Positions 16,956 to 27,631 of a DNA stretch of 64,000 nt are shown here, piece after piece. The notes below the pieces were generated by a model. It did no database searches, was not told where the DNA came from, and saw nothing but the letters and a program-made list of their open reading frames with translations. How positions within the stretch are numbered: position 1 is the first letter of the stretch; each line of letters opens with the position of its first letter. Position numbers and translations under genes: made by a program. Origin of the DNA: CAVQAH01 sp963784195 (GTDB taxonomy: Bacteria; Acidobacteriota; Vicinamibacteria; Vicinamibacterales; 2-12-FULL-66-21); assembly GCA_963784195.1 (NCBI GenBank), contig CAWARA010000013.1, forward strand, positions 62,001 through 126,000, written 5' to 3'.

Positions 16956-19129
16956 ATGCCATCCCTGCGCGTTCACGCGATTGTCGCGATTCTCACCGTT
17001 CCTCTTGCGATGTCCTGCGGTTCGTCTTCGGAGACCGCGACGTCGCCGTCACCCGCTCGATGTACGTTGCAGGTTCAGGCCGAGACGTCCACGTTCCCGC
17101 CTGCGGGTGGATCTGGCGCAGTGCGGATCGTCACCAACCGCGAGTGCGCGTGGTCGGTGCGCAGCGAAGCCGGATGGGTGAGTGTCGCGAATCCTGCTGA
17201 AGGGCAGGGCGACGGATCCGTGAATTTCACCGTCGCCAGCAATGCCGATCCGACACCGCGCGGGGCAGGGCTCAGCGTCAACGACCAGCGTCTGCAGATC
17301 TCACAGGAAGGAAGGCCCTGCCAGCTGAGCCGTGTCCTCGAATTTCGAACAGGTGGACGCGGCCGGCGGCGAGCGGACGATCGAAGTGAATGCCAACGCT
17401 GATGCGTGTACCTGGGCGGCCTCGACGAACGATCCGTGGATTTCGATCGTGGCCGGGCGCGAAGGCCACGGCGATGGCAATGTTACGTTCCGTCTCGAAC
17501 CGCTCGCCGGAGGCACGCGCACCGGGTCGCTGACCGTGGCTGGCGCGAGCGTGCAGGTCGTGCAACTCGCGGTAGGGGCTCCGGTGCCGCCCGTTCCGCC
17601 GATTCCGCCCGGACCGGGTTGCACGTACTCGCTCGCAACGTCGGCCATGAACGTGAGCCAGTCAGGCGGGCCGAGTCAGGTCGCCATCATCACGCCGAAT
17701 GGATGCGGCTGGTCCGCTCGATCGAATGTCGCGCTGGATGTCCATCATCGGTTCTCCCTTCGGCAGCGGGCCTGCTGTTGTGTCGTTCGCCGTCGAAGCA
17801 ACCGCCGGGGCATCGCGGACGGGCACTCTGACGATCGCGGAGCAGACGCTCACCGTCGTTCAGGCGGCGGGCTGCAGCTACGTCGTCGATCCCACCTTCC
17901 ATAACGCCGGGAACTCCGGAGGATCCGGCAGCGTAGGCGTGCAGACGGTGGCCGGATGTATCTGGTCCAGCGCGAGCGGCGCACCGTGGATCACGATCAC
18001 CGAGGGTGTGAGCGGCAACGGTCCTGGAAAGGTGGCGTTCACGATCGCCGCAAATTCCGGAACGGCGCGTCAGGCATCGCTGACGATCGCGGGACAGACG
18101 GTAGCCGTGACGCAAACCGACGGCTGCGCGTACGGCATCTCGCCCTCGACGCAATCCGTAGGTGCCGGTGGCAGCAGCGGTACGGTGTCGGTCACGACCT
18201 CGGCGGGCTGCCCGTGGACGGCGTCGAGCGGCGCTTCCTGGATCACGATCAATTCCGGGGGCAGCGGCAGCGGACCCGGTCAGCTCGCTTATGCGATTGC
18301 CGCGAATGACGGGCCTGCCCGCCAGGGATCGCTGACGATCGCCGGCCGGACGTTCGCAGTCTCACAAGAGAGTGGCTGTTCGTTCAACATCTCGCCAGCC
18401 GGTGCAACGGTCGCCTCGACAGCGAGCAGCGGTTCCGTGTCGGTGACGACAACTGCCGGATGCGCGTGGACCGCATCGAGTGGCGCGCCCTGGATCACGA
18501 TCGGGAGCGGTGGCAGTGGCAGCGGGCCCGGTCAGGTGGGTTATTCGATCGCAGCAAACTCAGGACCTGCCCGGCAGTCGTCGCTGACCATCGCCGGCCG
18601 CACGTTCGCAATCGCTCAAGCGAGCGGCTGCACCTACAGCGTGTCGCCAACCAGCGTCGACATTCCGGCGGCGGGCGGCACTGGCGCACCCACCGTCACC
18701 ACGGCGCCCGGTTGTCCGTGGAACGCGTCGGGCGGAGCAGGCTGGGTGACATTCCCGTCGCCCAACAACGCAGGTCCCGGTCCTGCCCAGTTCGTCGTCG
18801 CGGGGAACAACAGCCCGCCGCGAATCGACACGGTGACGATAGCAGGTCAGCCGTTCACCGTCCGTCAGGCGTCGCCGTGCACGTTCACGCTGGTTCCGCC
18901 CTTTGCCACGTATGACGGCAACGGAGGCGGCGGCGCGATCCTGGTCATCGTCGTTGGGTCGTGTACGTGGACGGCCACGAGCACGGTCGAGTGGATCAGG
19001 GTCACGTCCGGCGCGTCGGGTACGGGTGACGGACTGGTTCAGTTCAGCGTGCTGCCGGCCGCCGGCGCAAATCGCAGCGGGACCATCTTCATCGGTGGTC
19101 AGACCTTCACGGTCAATCAGTCGCGATAG
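16956..19129 (+). CDS. Lipoprotein with eight BACON-type repeats (two frame breaks in this sequence)
   Basis: The protein starts with a lipoprotein signal (MPSLRVHAIVAILTVPLAMSC) and consists of eight tandem repeats of about 83 residues, each beginning with Cys and having a central C.W, a WI.I....G.G.G pattern and a closing IAG....V.Q. This is the BACON beta-sandwich domain pattern, found in surface proteins thought to bind carbohydrate or mucin-like polymers. The frame is broken by one extra base near 17328-17332 (end of repeat 1) and near 17731-17735 (repeat 3); removing one base at each restores perfect repeats, so sequence error is likely. Repeats 5 and 6 are nearly identical, indicating recent internal duplication. 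The start could also be 16944. Confidence 0.72.
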
Positions 19130-19162
19130 GTTCCGCACGGGGCGTCCGGTTGTGACGCCCGA

Positions 19163-19640
19163 ATGCGTTTACCTGATGTGACGACCAAACGATTCAGTTC
19201 ATTCGGACTCCTGGCAATCTGCCTGTTGAGCTTCCTCGTCGCTTGTCAGGAGGATCGACGGGTGCCGATACCGTCGGCGCCAACGCCCCCGTCAAATCCG
19301 GCACCACCGCCTCCGCCTCCTCCCGCGCCTCTGGAGCCGCGGGTGCTCAGCGTCGGCGAGACCATCGAGGAGCACATCGTCACGCAAGAGGGCCGCTCCT
19401 AAATTCACCTCGCCGAATAGCGGGACGCTCGTGCTGGAAGTGTCATACGACGCATTCTTCTGGGACGTGATCCTGGAGGTGTGGATTGGGAATGACGTGT
19501 TTCGTCCCACGGCTTCACCCTGGTCACCCGTCGTCGCGCGTAGCACGGTCTTTCCGGCAGACGTACCCGTCAGCGTTCGCATTCGTGGATTCGGGTGGCT
19601 CCCCGAAGCCGAATACCGGCTGAAAGTATCGATGGAGTGA
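19163..19640 (+). CDS. Small lipoprotein of unknown function (one frame break)
   Basis: The N-terminus has a lipoprotein signal (LLAICLLSFLVAC) and a proline-rich linker (PPSNPAPPPPPPPAP). One extra C near 19393, in GGGCCGCTCC, makes an early TAA; dropping it gives HIVTQEGAPKFTSPNSG followed by a beta-rich domain, LVLEVSYDAFFWDVILEVWI and VSVRIRGFGWLPEAEYRLKV, ending at 19640. The pattern resembles small pre-peptidase or jelly-roll domains. It follows the BACON lipoprotein by 33 bases and may be cotranscribed. No family is assigned. Confidence 0.55.
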
Positions 19641-19694
19641 CAGGGATCCGTCAGCACGTGGACATTCGTGTGTTCACTCTGACAGGATCACGCC

Positions 19695-20097
19695 ATGAGG
19701 CTCCGTTCCTTCTCTGCGCTTGCCTCGTTGCGTGTGTGCCCGCATTTGCCTGCGGCACGCCGGTATCCGTCGACGTCGCGGTTGGGAACACGCAGCCCTT
19801 CGTCGGCAAATCTGGCTGTCGACCGATGCGTCGGCGCCGCTCGGGACGTTCCGCATTTTCCTGCCCGATGGCACGCTGGTCATGGACTCCTGCGTCGAGA
19901 CGTACCGGTTGGCGAAATGGCGAACGCTCGACGAGCGCCGCGTCGAGTGGCAGGAGGATTCCGCAAAGATCGAAGCAGAGATCGCGCAACCTTCTCCGGG
20001 TGAGCTCCAACTTCGCGTCCGGCTCGGCGGCGAGATCAACGAGCAGCGCTATCGTCTTGCCACGGTCCCGTTCGTATGTCCGGACATGCCCCGCTGA
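19695..20097 (+). CDS. Small secreted protein of unknown function (two frame breaks)
   Basis: The readable parts are MRLRSFSALASL, then in a second frame LVACVPAFACGTPVSVDV to QPFVG, then in a third IWLSTDASAPLGTFRIFLPD and LVMDSCVETYRLAKW through to CPDMPR at 20097. The breaks fall near 19727 and 19808, each as one missing base. The restored protein would have a signal peptide or lipoprotein signal and about 115 mature residues resembling META/heat-shock HslJ-like small beta proteins, but that link is weak. It is unlike most other breaks in the window, which read as extra bases. Confidence 0.5.
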
Positions 20098-20205
20098 GGG
20101 TATGGCGGACACTCACGACGGATAGCTCCCCGCTCGAACGTCGGTGATGCGGGTCGTCACATTTCCCCTCGAGCCGCCGACTCGTCCTGCCAGACTCCAC
20201 GGACC

Positions 20206-21553
20206 ATGACTCTCAACTCTTTGGCCGTTTCACTGCTGTGCGTGGTCACGTATCTCGGCCAGCGTCCCGGTGTCGAATGGAGCCTCGGAGACAGACGCCA
20301 ACTGGCCGATGTTCCGCGGACCACTGGCGTCGGGCGTCGCGGACGATGCCTCGCTGGTGTCCTCGTGGAACGCGCCAAGCGGCACGCGCGTCAAGTGGCG
20401 GGCCGCGATTCCCGGGCTGTCGCATGCCAGTCCAATCGTCTGGAACGATCGTGTCTACGTGCTGAGCGCCGTGGCCGATGGCTCGACGCTCGACATGAAA
20501 GCCGAGGGCGTGGTCTTCGCGAAGGATACGGTGCAGCATGAATGGAAACTGCACGCGCTCGATCGCGACACGGGCCACGAACGCTGGGCCCGCGTCGTCC
20601 ACCGCGGCACGCCGCGACAGCCTCGGCACGTTAGGGCCACGTACGCGAATGCCACGCCCGCGACGGATGGCACGCACATCGCCCTCGTCCTCGCGAACGA
20701 GGGCCTGTTCGTGCTCGACATGGAAGGCAAGCTCCTGTGGCGGAAAGAAATGGCGCCATCGAATCCGGAGCTCAGCCTCGATCCGGCGAGCTCACCGGTG
20801 ATCGTTGACGATGCGGTGATCGTGCAGAACGATTGGCAGAAGGACGGGTTCGTGGCCGCATACGAATTGAAGACCGGCAACGAGCGCTGGCGCATCGCAC
20901 GCGACGAGGGCTTGTCGTGGTCGACGCCGGGCGTCTTCGAGTCTGCAGCCGGAAAACAGGTCGTGCTGAACTCGTCGCGGTGGGTGCGTGCGTTGAGCCC
21001 GCGTGACGGCCGCGAGCTCTGGCGATTGAACAACACGGCAAAAGGATCGTGGGATCGCGTCGTCACGCCGATTGCCTCGGAAGGGCTGCTGATCATCGCC
21101 GGAGGTGGAGGCGATCGCCCGATCTTCGCCGTCAGGCCATCGGCCTCGGGAGACATCTCGCTCCAGCCAAACCAGCGGGCCAGTGAGGCGATCGCCTGGA
21201 CGACCGAAAAAGGTTCTCCATACATGCCCACACCGCTCGGCTATCGCGGATTGATTTACGTCTGCGCGAGCAACGGCGTCCTGTCCGTCTACCGGGTGAA
21301 AGATGGATCGCTCGTGTATCAGAACCGGCTGGCCGATGGCGCCGGGCCCTTCTCCGCTTCACCGATCGCGGCCGGCGGTCGCGTCTATTTCCCAGGCGAG
21401 GACGGCGATGTCTACGTCGTCGCCGCCGGGGAGAAGTTCGAACTGCTGTCGAGAAACTCGATGGGCACCCCGGTCTTCGCCACGCCGGCCATTGCGGGCA
21501 ATAGCCTGATTCTGCGCACTACCGACGCCGTTTACGCCCTCGGTGAGCGGTAG
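20206..21553 (+). CDS. Exported PQQ-like beta-propeller protein (one frame break after signal)
   Basis: The protein starts with a signal peptide (MTLNSLAVSLLCVVTYLGQ); one extra G near 20266-20270 shifts the frame before ETDANWPMFRGPLASGVADD, the usual first blade of this family. Seven or eight PQQ-type blades follow, with repeats such as VYVLSAVADGSTLD, LFVLDMEGKLLWRKE, RWVRALSPRDGRELWR and DVYVVAAGEKFELL. It lacks the dehydrogenase core and is a BamB/outer-membrane-assembly-like or sensory propeller, not a quinoprotein enzyme. A paralog with the same start (WPQFRGPGGAGVAD) lies at 58533-59960. Function is unknown. Confidence 0.78.
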
Positions 21554-21591
21554 ACGTGAAGGCTGACTAGACGCGCTCAGCCTCGCTTGGT

Positions 21592-21905
21592 GGGACGGAG
21601 GGTACGGGGGTGAACGGAACGAGCTTCAAAAACGGAGACACGGAGGAACGGAGGCGAACGGAAGACGCGCGGGTAACGCGACGAGGTGCAGCCGATGCCG
21701 CCGCGCGTGCGCGGCGAGCGATCGACCGACGCCCGAGGACGCAAGCTGCTCGAGCGATCAATCGCAGCTTGCGTCCTGGGGTGTCGGTCGATCGCCCGGC
21801 CCGGCCGATGGCCGGGCCGGCATCGGCTCTGAACGTCCAGGTTAGAGGGAACTCCGTTGCTCCGAGTCTCCGAGTTGAAGCTTGTTCCGTTTCCTCCGTC
21901 TCCTC
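21592..21905. repeat. Family A fold-back repeat, copy 3, with nested palindromes
   Basis: Outer arms 21592-21660 and 21851-21905 carry the same GGAACGAGCTTCAA / TTGAAGCTTGTTCC core as the copies at 6278 and 7991. Inside, four more arm pairs are nested: 21690-21699 with 21819-21828, 21718-21730 with 21783-21795, 21736-21749 with 21764-21777, and a perfect 11-bp hairpin 21796-21806 with 21810-21820. The whole region 21554-21987 has no gene; it precedes the gamma-glutamyltransferase start. Confidence 0.82.
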
Positions 21906-21987
21906 GATTTGGGTCCTAAGGCACCCGAGCCCGGCTCGGTTTCCGGTTGGGCCCGCGAGGACTACAATCAGCGGCGGAGGCATTCTG

Positions 21988-23874
21988 ATGCGCCGGACTC
22001 TGCTGTTTGCCCTCACCGCTCTGCTCGTCGCGCCCACGCTTCACGCTCAGCGGACGGTCAAGCCCGTCCTGCATGGCCGCCACTGGGTGGCCATCACGGG
22101 GAAACCGCTCGGTGCTACCGCAGGCGCGATGATTTTTCAGAAGGGCGGCAATGCTGTCGACGCGGCATGCGCGATGCTTGGCGCGGTCGCCACCATGTGG
22201 GACACGCTCGGCTGGGGCGGCGAGACGCAGGCGCTGATCTACAACCCGAAGACGAAGAAGGTGATCGGCATCAACGCGCTCGGCGCTGCGCCGACCGGCG
22301 CCACGCCGGAGTTCTTCCGCGGCAAGAACATGCAGTATCCGCCGGAGTTCGGTCCGCTCGCGGCGGTGACGCCCGGCACGCCGGGCGGACTGCTCGTCAT
22401 GCTTGCGGAATTCGGAACACTCAGCTTGAAGGACGTGCTGGCTCCATCGATCGAGATGGCCGATGGCTACCCGATCGAGGGACAGGCGGCCGACGGCATC
22501 GAACGGCAGAAAGCGGAAATCAAGAAATGGCCGTACTCGAAGACCGTGTTCCTGCCTCATGCCGGCGAGAGCCGCGAGGCGCCTCACGCAGGCGAGATCT
22601 TCCGCCAGGCTGACCTCGCGGCGACGTTGCGCAAGCTGGTGGAGGCCGAACAGCAGGCGCTCGCCGCGGGGAAGAGCCGGAAGGAAGCGATCTACGCCGC
22701 CTACGATCGTTTCTACAAGGGAGATATCGCTCAGGAGTTCGTCCGTGGCTCGCAGGAGATGGGCGGGCTGCACACGGCCGACGATCTGGCCAAGTGGAAG
22801 GTGCATGTCGAAGAACCGGTGATGACCGACTACAAGGGCGTCCAGGTCTACAAGCTCACCGCGTGGACACAGGGCCCCGCGCTGCTGCAGTCGTTGAACA
22901 TGCTCGAAGGCGTCGACGTGAAGTCCATGGGCTACAACAGCGCCCGTTACATTCACACGCTCTATCAGGTGATGAACATGGCGTTCGCCGATCGCGACTT
23001 CTACTACGGCGACACCTACTTTCCTCCGGAAGAGCCGATGGCCGGACTGCTGTCGAAGGATTACGCCCGCGCGCGGATGAAGAACATCGACTGGACGAAG
23101 AACGATCCCAACGTGAAGCCTGGGGATCCGTATCCATTTCAGAACGGTACGAACCCGTTTGCCGATCTTCTTCAGCAGTGGGGTGCGAACAAGACGAATT
23201 TAACCCCGAGCCCCGCGGCCCAAGCAGCGAGCCCCGAGTCCCGAGAACCGAGTCCCGGCAACACTACGCGTTCATTCGACGAGGGCTTCACTGCCGGCAC
23301 GACATCCGTGCAGGCGGCCGACAAGGAAGGGTGGGTCGTGTCCATCACGCCGAGCGGTGGCTGGATCCCGGCCGCGATCGCGGGACGTACGGGCATCGGC
23401 ATGAGCCAGCGCATGCAAAGCTTCGTGCTCGACCGCGCGCAGGGGCCTTTCAACGTTCTGGAGCCTGGCAAGCGCCCGCGCGTGACGCTGACGCCGAGCC
23501 TTGCGCTGAAGGATGGCCGCCCGTTCCTGTCGTTCGCCGTGCAAGGCGGCGATACGCAGGATCAGAACCTCCTCCAGTTCTTCCTCAACGTCGTCGAGTT
23601 CGGCATGAACGTGCAGCAGGCAGTCGAAGCGGCCAATATCAACAGCTATCAGATGCGCAGCTCGTTCGACGATCACAAGTCGGAGCCGGGCCGTCTCACG
23701 TTGAACGAGAGCGTGCCGGAGTGGGTGCGTCAGGAACTGCGGGCGATGGGATATCGGCTGGATTTCCAGCGACTGACGTCAGGCCCGATCAACGCGATCT
23801 TCTTCGACGTCAAGAACGGGTCGATGTGGGGCGGCGCGAGCAATCACGGCGAGGACTACGGGATCGCCTGGTAA
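21988..23874 (+). CDS. Gamma-glutamyltransferase-family N-terminal nucleophile hydrolase
   Basis: The 628-residue protein has a signal peptide (MRRTLLFALTALLVAPTLHA) and the GGT fold: KPLGATAGAMIFQKGGNAVDAACA at the N-terminus, VTPGTPGGL near 130, and the cleavage and catalytic site TTSVQAADKEG with Thr438 as predicted nucleophile. GGT enzymes self-cleave before this Thr and transfer or hydrolyse gamma-glutamyl groups of glutathione in the periplasm; related members include acylases. A low-complexity insert rich in Pro, Ser and Glu (about residues 406-428) lies just before the cleavage site. The start ATG at 21988 has a GGAGG site seven bases upstream. The gene overlaps the next, convergent gene by 19 bases. 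Confidence 0.87.
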   Translation: MRRTLLFALTALLVAPTLHAQRTVKPVLHGRHWVAITGKPLGATAGAMIFQKGGNAVDAACAMLGAVATMWDTLGWGGETQALIYNPKTKKVIGINALGAAPTGATPEFFRGKNMQYPPEFGPLAAVTPGTPGGLLVMLAEFGTLSLKDVLAPSIEMADGYPIEGQAADGIERQKAEIKKWPYSKTVFLPHAGESREAPHAGEIFRQADLAATLRKLVEAEQQALAAGKSRKEAIYAAYDRFYKGDIAQEFVRGSQEMGGLHTADDLAKWKVHVEEPVMTDYKGVQVYKLTAWTQGPALLQSLNMLEGVDVKSMGYNSARYIHTLYQVMNMAFADRDFYYGDTYFPPEEPMAGLLSKDYARARMKNIDWTKNDPNVKPGDPYPFQNGTNPFADLLQQWGANKTNLTPSPAAQAASPESREPSPGNTTRSFDEGFTAGTTSVQAADKEGWVVSITPSGGWIPAAIAGRTGIGMSQRMQSFVLDRAQGPFNVLEPGKRPRVTLTPSLALKDGRPFLSFAVQGGDTQDQNLLQFFLNVVEFGMNVQQAVEAANINSYQMRSSFDDHKSEPGRLTLNESVPEWVRQELRAMGYRLDFQRLTSGPINAIFFDVKNGSMWGGASNHGEDYGIAW

Positions 23875-25332
23875 GCCGACGGTTCCGGTCGCGGCGCGCC
23901 GCGCAGGACGTGGCGAATCGCCCAGAACCCCATACCAAGCGCCACCACGAAGACGATCGTCGACATCAGCTTTATCGTGAGAGTCACCGGTATGAACGGC
24001 GGGGGTTGCGCCGTGTGCGCCGCGCACAGCGTCGCAATGCCACCGAACCACACGAGGAGACCGCGCGAGGTCCGAGCGTCGGCGGCAAGCAGCGTCATGA
24101 GCCAGACGACGCCTGCCATGCCGTAGAACCCGACGAACGGACTGCGGAACGATCCGAGCACGACGAGGCCCATTGCGATTTGAACGATCGGCAGTCGCGT
24201 GTCAGGTTCCGTCACATCGATCCGGTACTTCCAGCCGGCGTAGGCCGCCAGCGCGAGAATCAGGAAGCCGTACAGCGACGCGATCGCCCTGCCGGTCGGC
24301 GCATCGAGCCAGTCGGCGCCCAGCAACCGCAGCCGCACGGTCAGCCCGTACACCGATTGATTGTTGAAGGCCGCTTGCAATTCTGCCTGCGGGAATCCGG
24401 CGCCGTTGGCGATGCGCGGCACCTCGTAGTCGATGAAGTCGCTGAACGGGCGCGTGCCGAACAGCAGAACCGCGAGCGACACGAGCACGACCACCGACGC
24501 CACAACCCACGCGACATCGCGCCATCGTCGTGCTGCGGCGAGATAGAGCACGAGCACGCCTGGAAAGACCTTCGACACCGACACGTACGCCAGCAGCAGT
24601 GCAGCGCTCTTGAGGTGCTTCGTCCACAACACGATGAACGCCCACACCCCGATCGCGATAGCCGTCGTCTGGAAGTTTCCCTGTTGCAGGCTGAAGAGGC
24701 CCTGCGGGGTTGCCAGAAAGAGCACCGCTCCGCCCAGAGCGTACGCGCCCTGACGGCCGCCAATCCACCACGGCAGGGCCATCGCCACCGCACCGAGGAC
24801 CAGTGCCTGGATGGAAAACCACAAGGCGCGCATGTGGAGGAAATCAGCCGTGAGTGCCTGCAGCGCGCGCGGCATCAGCAAAAACGGCGGCGGATAATGA
24901 TACGGGTCGACCTTCAAGCCATCCATGATTCGTGGCTCGTAGAGCGTCGCCTCGTAGATGTTTCGCGTCCCCTCAGCGGCGAGCCGAACAGCCTCGGAGT
25001 AGGCGGTGAGACAGCAATGTTGTATGCGCCAGACGCTGGACGGATCGATCGACAGATCGGGACGGCCGACGTTGCTCATGAAGACCGACAAGCGCGCGAT
25101 CTGCACGATGGCCACGAGCGTGACGACGGCCACCGCGATCATGACTGCCGGCTGACGATTCTGCCGGCTGCAAGGTCGTGGCGAGCGGTCTGGAGACCAG
25201 GGATGCGACGCCGGCCGCTGCTACCAGCGCCACAACGACCGCTGCCGGCCCCGGGAGGCGGAGTCCGTAAAGGCCCGCGGCGATGACGGGCGTCAACCAG
25301 AGCGTGACGACGATGAACGCCGCCTTGCGCAC
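23856..25332 (-). CDS. GT87/DUF2029-like polytopic glycosyltransferase (one frame break)
   Basis: The membrane protein has about ten to twelve hydrophobic helices. After the first helices (MRKAAFIVVTLWLTPVIAAG and AAVVVALVAAAGVASLV) one extra base near 25145-25152 shifts the frame; the rest, from VMIAVAVVTLVAIVQIARL on, runs intact to 23856. Motifs such as YPPPFLLMPRALQAL and QQGNFQTTAIAIGVWAF resemble the DUF2029/GT87 polyprenol-phosphate-dependent mannosyltransferases. It would add a sugar to a lipid or polymer on the periplasmic side; the acceptor is unknown. It is convergent with the GGT gene and has no glycan cluster beside it. Confidence 0.62.
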
Positions 25333-25576
25333 ACAGGAACCATACGGCGCGACCCATTATCTATACAAATGAGATGTAATTAAACCCGCGTCGGTCCTGC
25401 GCCGGCCGTAAGCATCGTGTCGCGCTTCCAGGCTCGCACTCTGTGCCGTCACACGCACCGTCTGAAACAGCCCCCAGCCACTCGTCCCAGATCGACACGG
25501 CCACAAGGTCCGCGGTGCTAGTGTCGCAACGTCCTTCCTTTTCAGCCGGCGGAGGCGCCGGCATTGGAGGTGTTCC

Positions 25577-26717
25577 ATGCGATGCATGCTGTTGCTTACG
25601 TCGGCGGCGTTGATCGCGACGAGCGTCACGAGCGCGGCGCAGACGATCACGCTGCCACCCAACGGCGACAATCAACGGTCGGAAGTGATTCAGTACATCG
25701 GATTGGTGCGCACGTCGATCGAGTAACAACAGCCCGGACGTTCACGGGCCAACCGGTGAGGACCGCCGTGGAAAGATCTGGGGAACGCTCGTGCCCTGGG
25801 GCATCCACGATCTGGGATTCAACAACGCGAAAGGACCGTGGCGCGCCGGTTCCAACGAGAACACCGTCTTCAGCGTGTCGCACGACGTGAAGATCGACGG
25901 CAAGCCGCTCGCGGCGGGCCGCTACGGATTGCACATGCTGGCCGGCGAGACCGAGTGGACGATCATCTTCTCGAAGAACTCGACGTCGTGGGGCAGCTTT
26001 AGCTACAACCAGGCCGAGGATGTCCTGCGCGTCACCGTGAAACCGGTCAAGTCGCCCTATCGCGAGTGGCTCACCTACGACTTCATCGACCGCAAGCCGG
26101 ATCGCGCGACGGTCGCACTGGCGTGGGAAGAGCTGAGCGTCCCGTTCACCATCAGCGTCGACAACATCGCCACGCTCTATGTGGACAACATCAGACGAGA
26201 GTTGAGAGGCGCGGCCGGGTTCAGCTGGCAGCAATGGAATCTGGCAGCTCAATACTGCCTGCTCGCGGACACCAATCTCAACGAAGCTTTGACCTGGTCC
26301 GAAAACGCGATCGCGCTGCCGGGTGTCGGTCAGGCGAACTTCGTCACGCTCTCGACGAAGGCGCAGATCCTCAACAAACTGTCGAAGACGACCGAGGCGG
26401 ACGCCGTGATGGCCACTGCGCTCGACCTGCCAGGCGCCCTGCCGATCCAGATTCACCAGTACGGCCGGCAGCTTCTCACGCAGGGCAAGACGAAGGAAGC
26501 GCTGGCGGTGTTTCAGAAGAACGCCAAGCGGTTCGGTGACGCCTGGCCAGTGCACGTCGGTCTTGCGCGCGGCTTCTCGGCAGCAGGGGACTACAAGACC
26601 GCGTTGAAGCACGCCGAGATGGCGCTGACGCAGGCGCCGGACGACATCAACAAGAAGAGCCTCGAGGCAGCCGTGATCCGCCTCAAGGAAGGGAAGGACA
26701 TGAACACGAATCGGTAG
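25577..26717 (+). CDS. DUF2911 protein with TPR-like C-terminus (one frame break)
   Basis: The protein starts with a signal peptide (MRCMLLLTSAALIATSVTSA) and the DUF2911 domain: SIEYNSPDVHG (restored), GKIWGTLVPWG, LAAGRYGLHMLAGETEWTII and SWGSFSYNQAEDVLRVTVKP. One extra A at 25724-25725 turns GAGTAC into GAG TAA; removing it restores the consensus. The C-terminal 150 residues are helical repeats (YCLLADTNLNEALTWSENAI, AVFQKNAKRFGDAWPVHVGLA) like TPRs. DUF2911 proteins are periplasmic and of unknown function. The gene is convergent with the DUF1223 gene, with four bases between stops. Confidence 0.74.
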
Positions 26718-26721
26718 CGGC

Positions 26722-27497
26722 CTAACGGATGCGTGCGGTTCCCGCGCCGAGCAACGTGCCGCGCTGCGGCTGTCCTGAAGAAACGCGATGGCACGAAGGT
26801 GCTCGGCTCGCCAGCTGCGATCGAGAGGAACGGCCTGCGAGAATTCGCCGGCCGTTTCTGTTTTTCCCAGCGTTCCGATCTTCGTCAGCGAGCGTGTGAC
26901 AGCCGAATGGTGCAGCTGCTTCCTGGCGTTCTCGCCGCGAAGCACTTCGGTGGTCAGACCGTCCTCCACAACGGCGACGAAGACGTCCACGTCGCCCTTG
27001 GCAGCAGCCGCGGGCAGGTCTCGGACGACGACGGCAATCGCTGCAGCCGCAGGTGACGGTCGTGTCTCTGCGGTCACTGAAACCGCGGCGCGCGGCGTGC
27101 GCGATGCCTCGACGAGCGATCGCTGCACGTCGGACCACTCGCTGCCGATGGCTTGCATCCTCCCGTCGATCACGAGCTGAGGCGTGTAGATCGGTTCCCG
27201 CCGCATCGCCCGCCCGTACTCTTCCTGGCGGCGGGTGAACTCGCTCGAGGAGAAGGGATCCTTCCAGCCCAGCCGGTCCCAGTAGTCGACATGTTGGCTG
27301 AGGGCGATGACTTCCACTCCTTCCACTGGTTGCTCCTCGATCAGCCGGCGCAGCAGGTCGTCGGCTGCAGGGCAGCTCGAGCATCCCTCCGACGTGAAGA
27401 GCTCGGCGAGTACGGGCACGCGCTGCTTCTTGGCTGGTGGCTGCTGTCCGCGAGGCGCGGCACCCATGAGGCCGAGCAGCAGGATGGCCCCCGCCAT
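26722..27497 (-). CDS. DUF1223 thioredoxin-like secreted protein
   Basis: The protein of about 258 residues has a signal peptide and the DUF1223 signature VLAELFTSEGCSSCPAADDLL with the CxxC pair at Cys39 and Cys42, then VEVIALSQHVDYWDRLGWKDP and YTPQLVIDGR. The fold is thioredoxin-like, so a redox or disulfide role in the periplasm is plausible but not shown. Near the C-terminus one missing base around 26760 breaks the frame; restored, it ends SRGTLLGAGTARIR at 26722, as in relatives. Without correction the frame reads on antisense through the DUF2911 gene, which is not real coding. Confidence 0.78.
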
Positions 27498-27631
27498 CGA
27501 GGTTTTGGATGATGCGAGCAGATAAGCGCATGACCCGATCAGTGTCTCACGATCGGCCTGCGCTCGACGCTTGGCCGCCAGATTCGGATTGGTCCGGATT
27601 CGTCCATTTTGCCTGCGGTATTCTCGACATC

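Noticed and set aside
22794..25286. Very long plus-strand open frame of 830 codons
   Set aside because: It is an antisense/alternate-frame shadow across the GGT and GT87-like genes, with very high Arg and Gly content and no domain pattern.
25647..26720. C-terminal extension of the DUF1223 protein to 616 residues
   Set aside because: The extension is antisense to the DUF2911 gene and results from a missing base; the family end is recovered at 26722.
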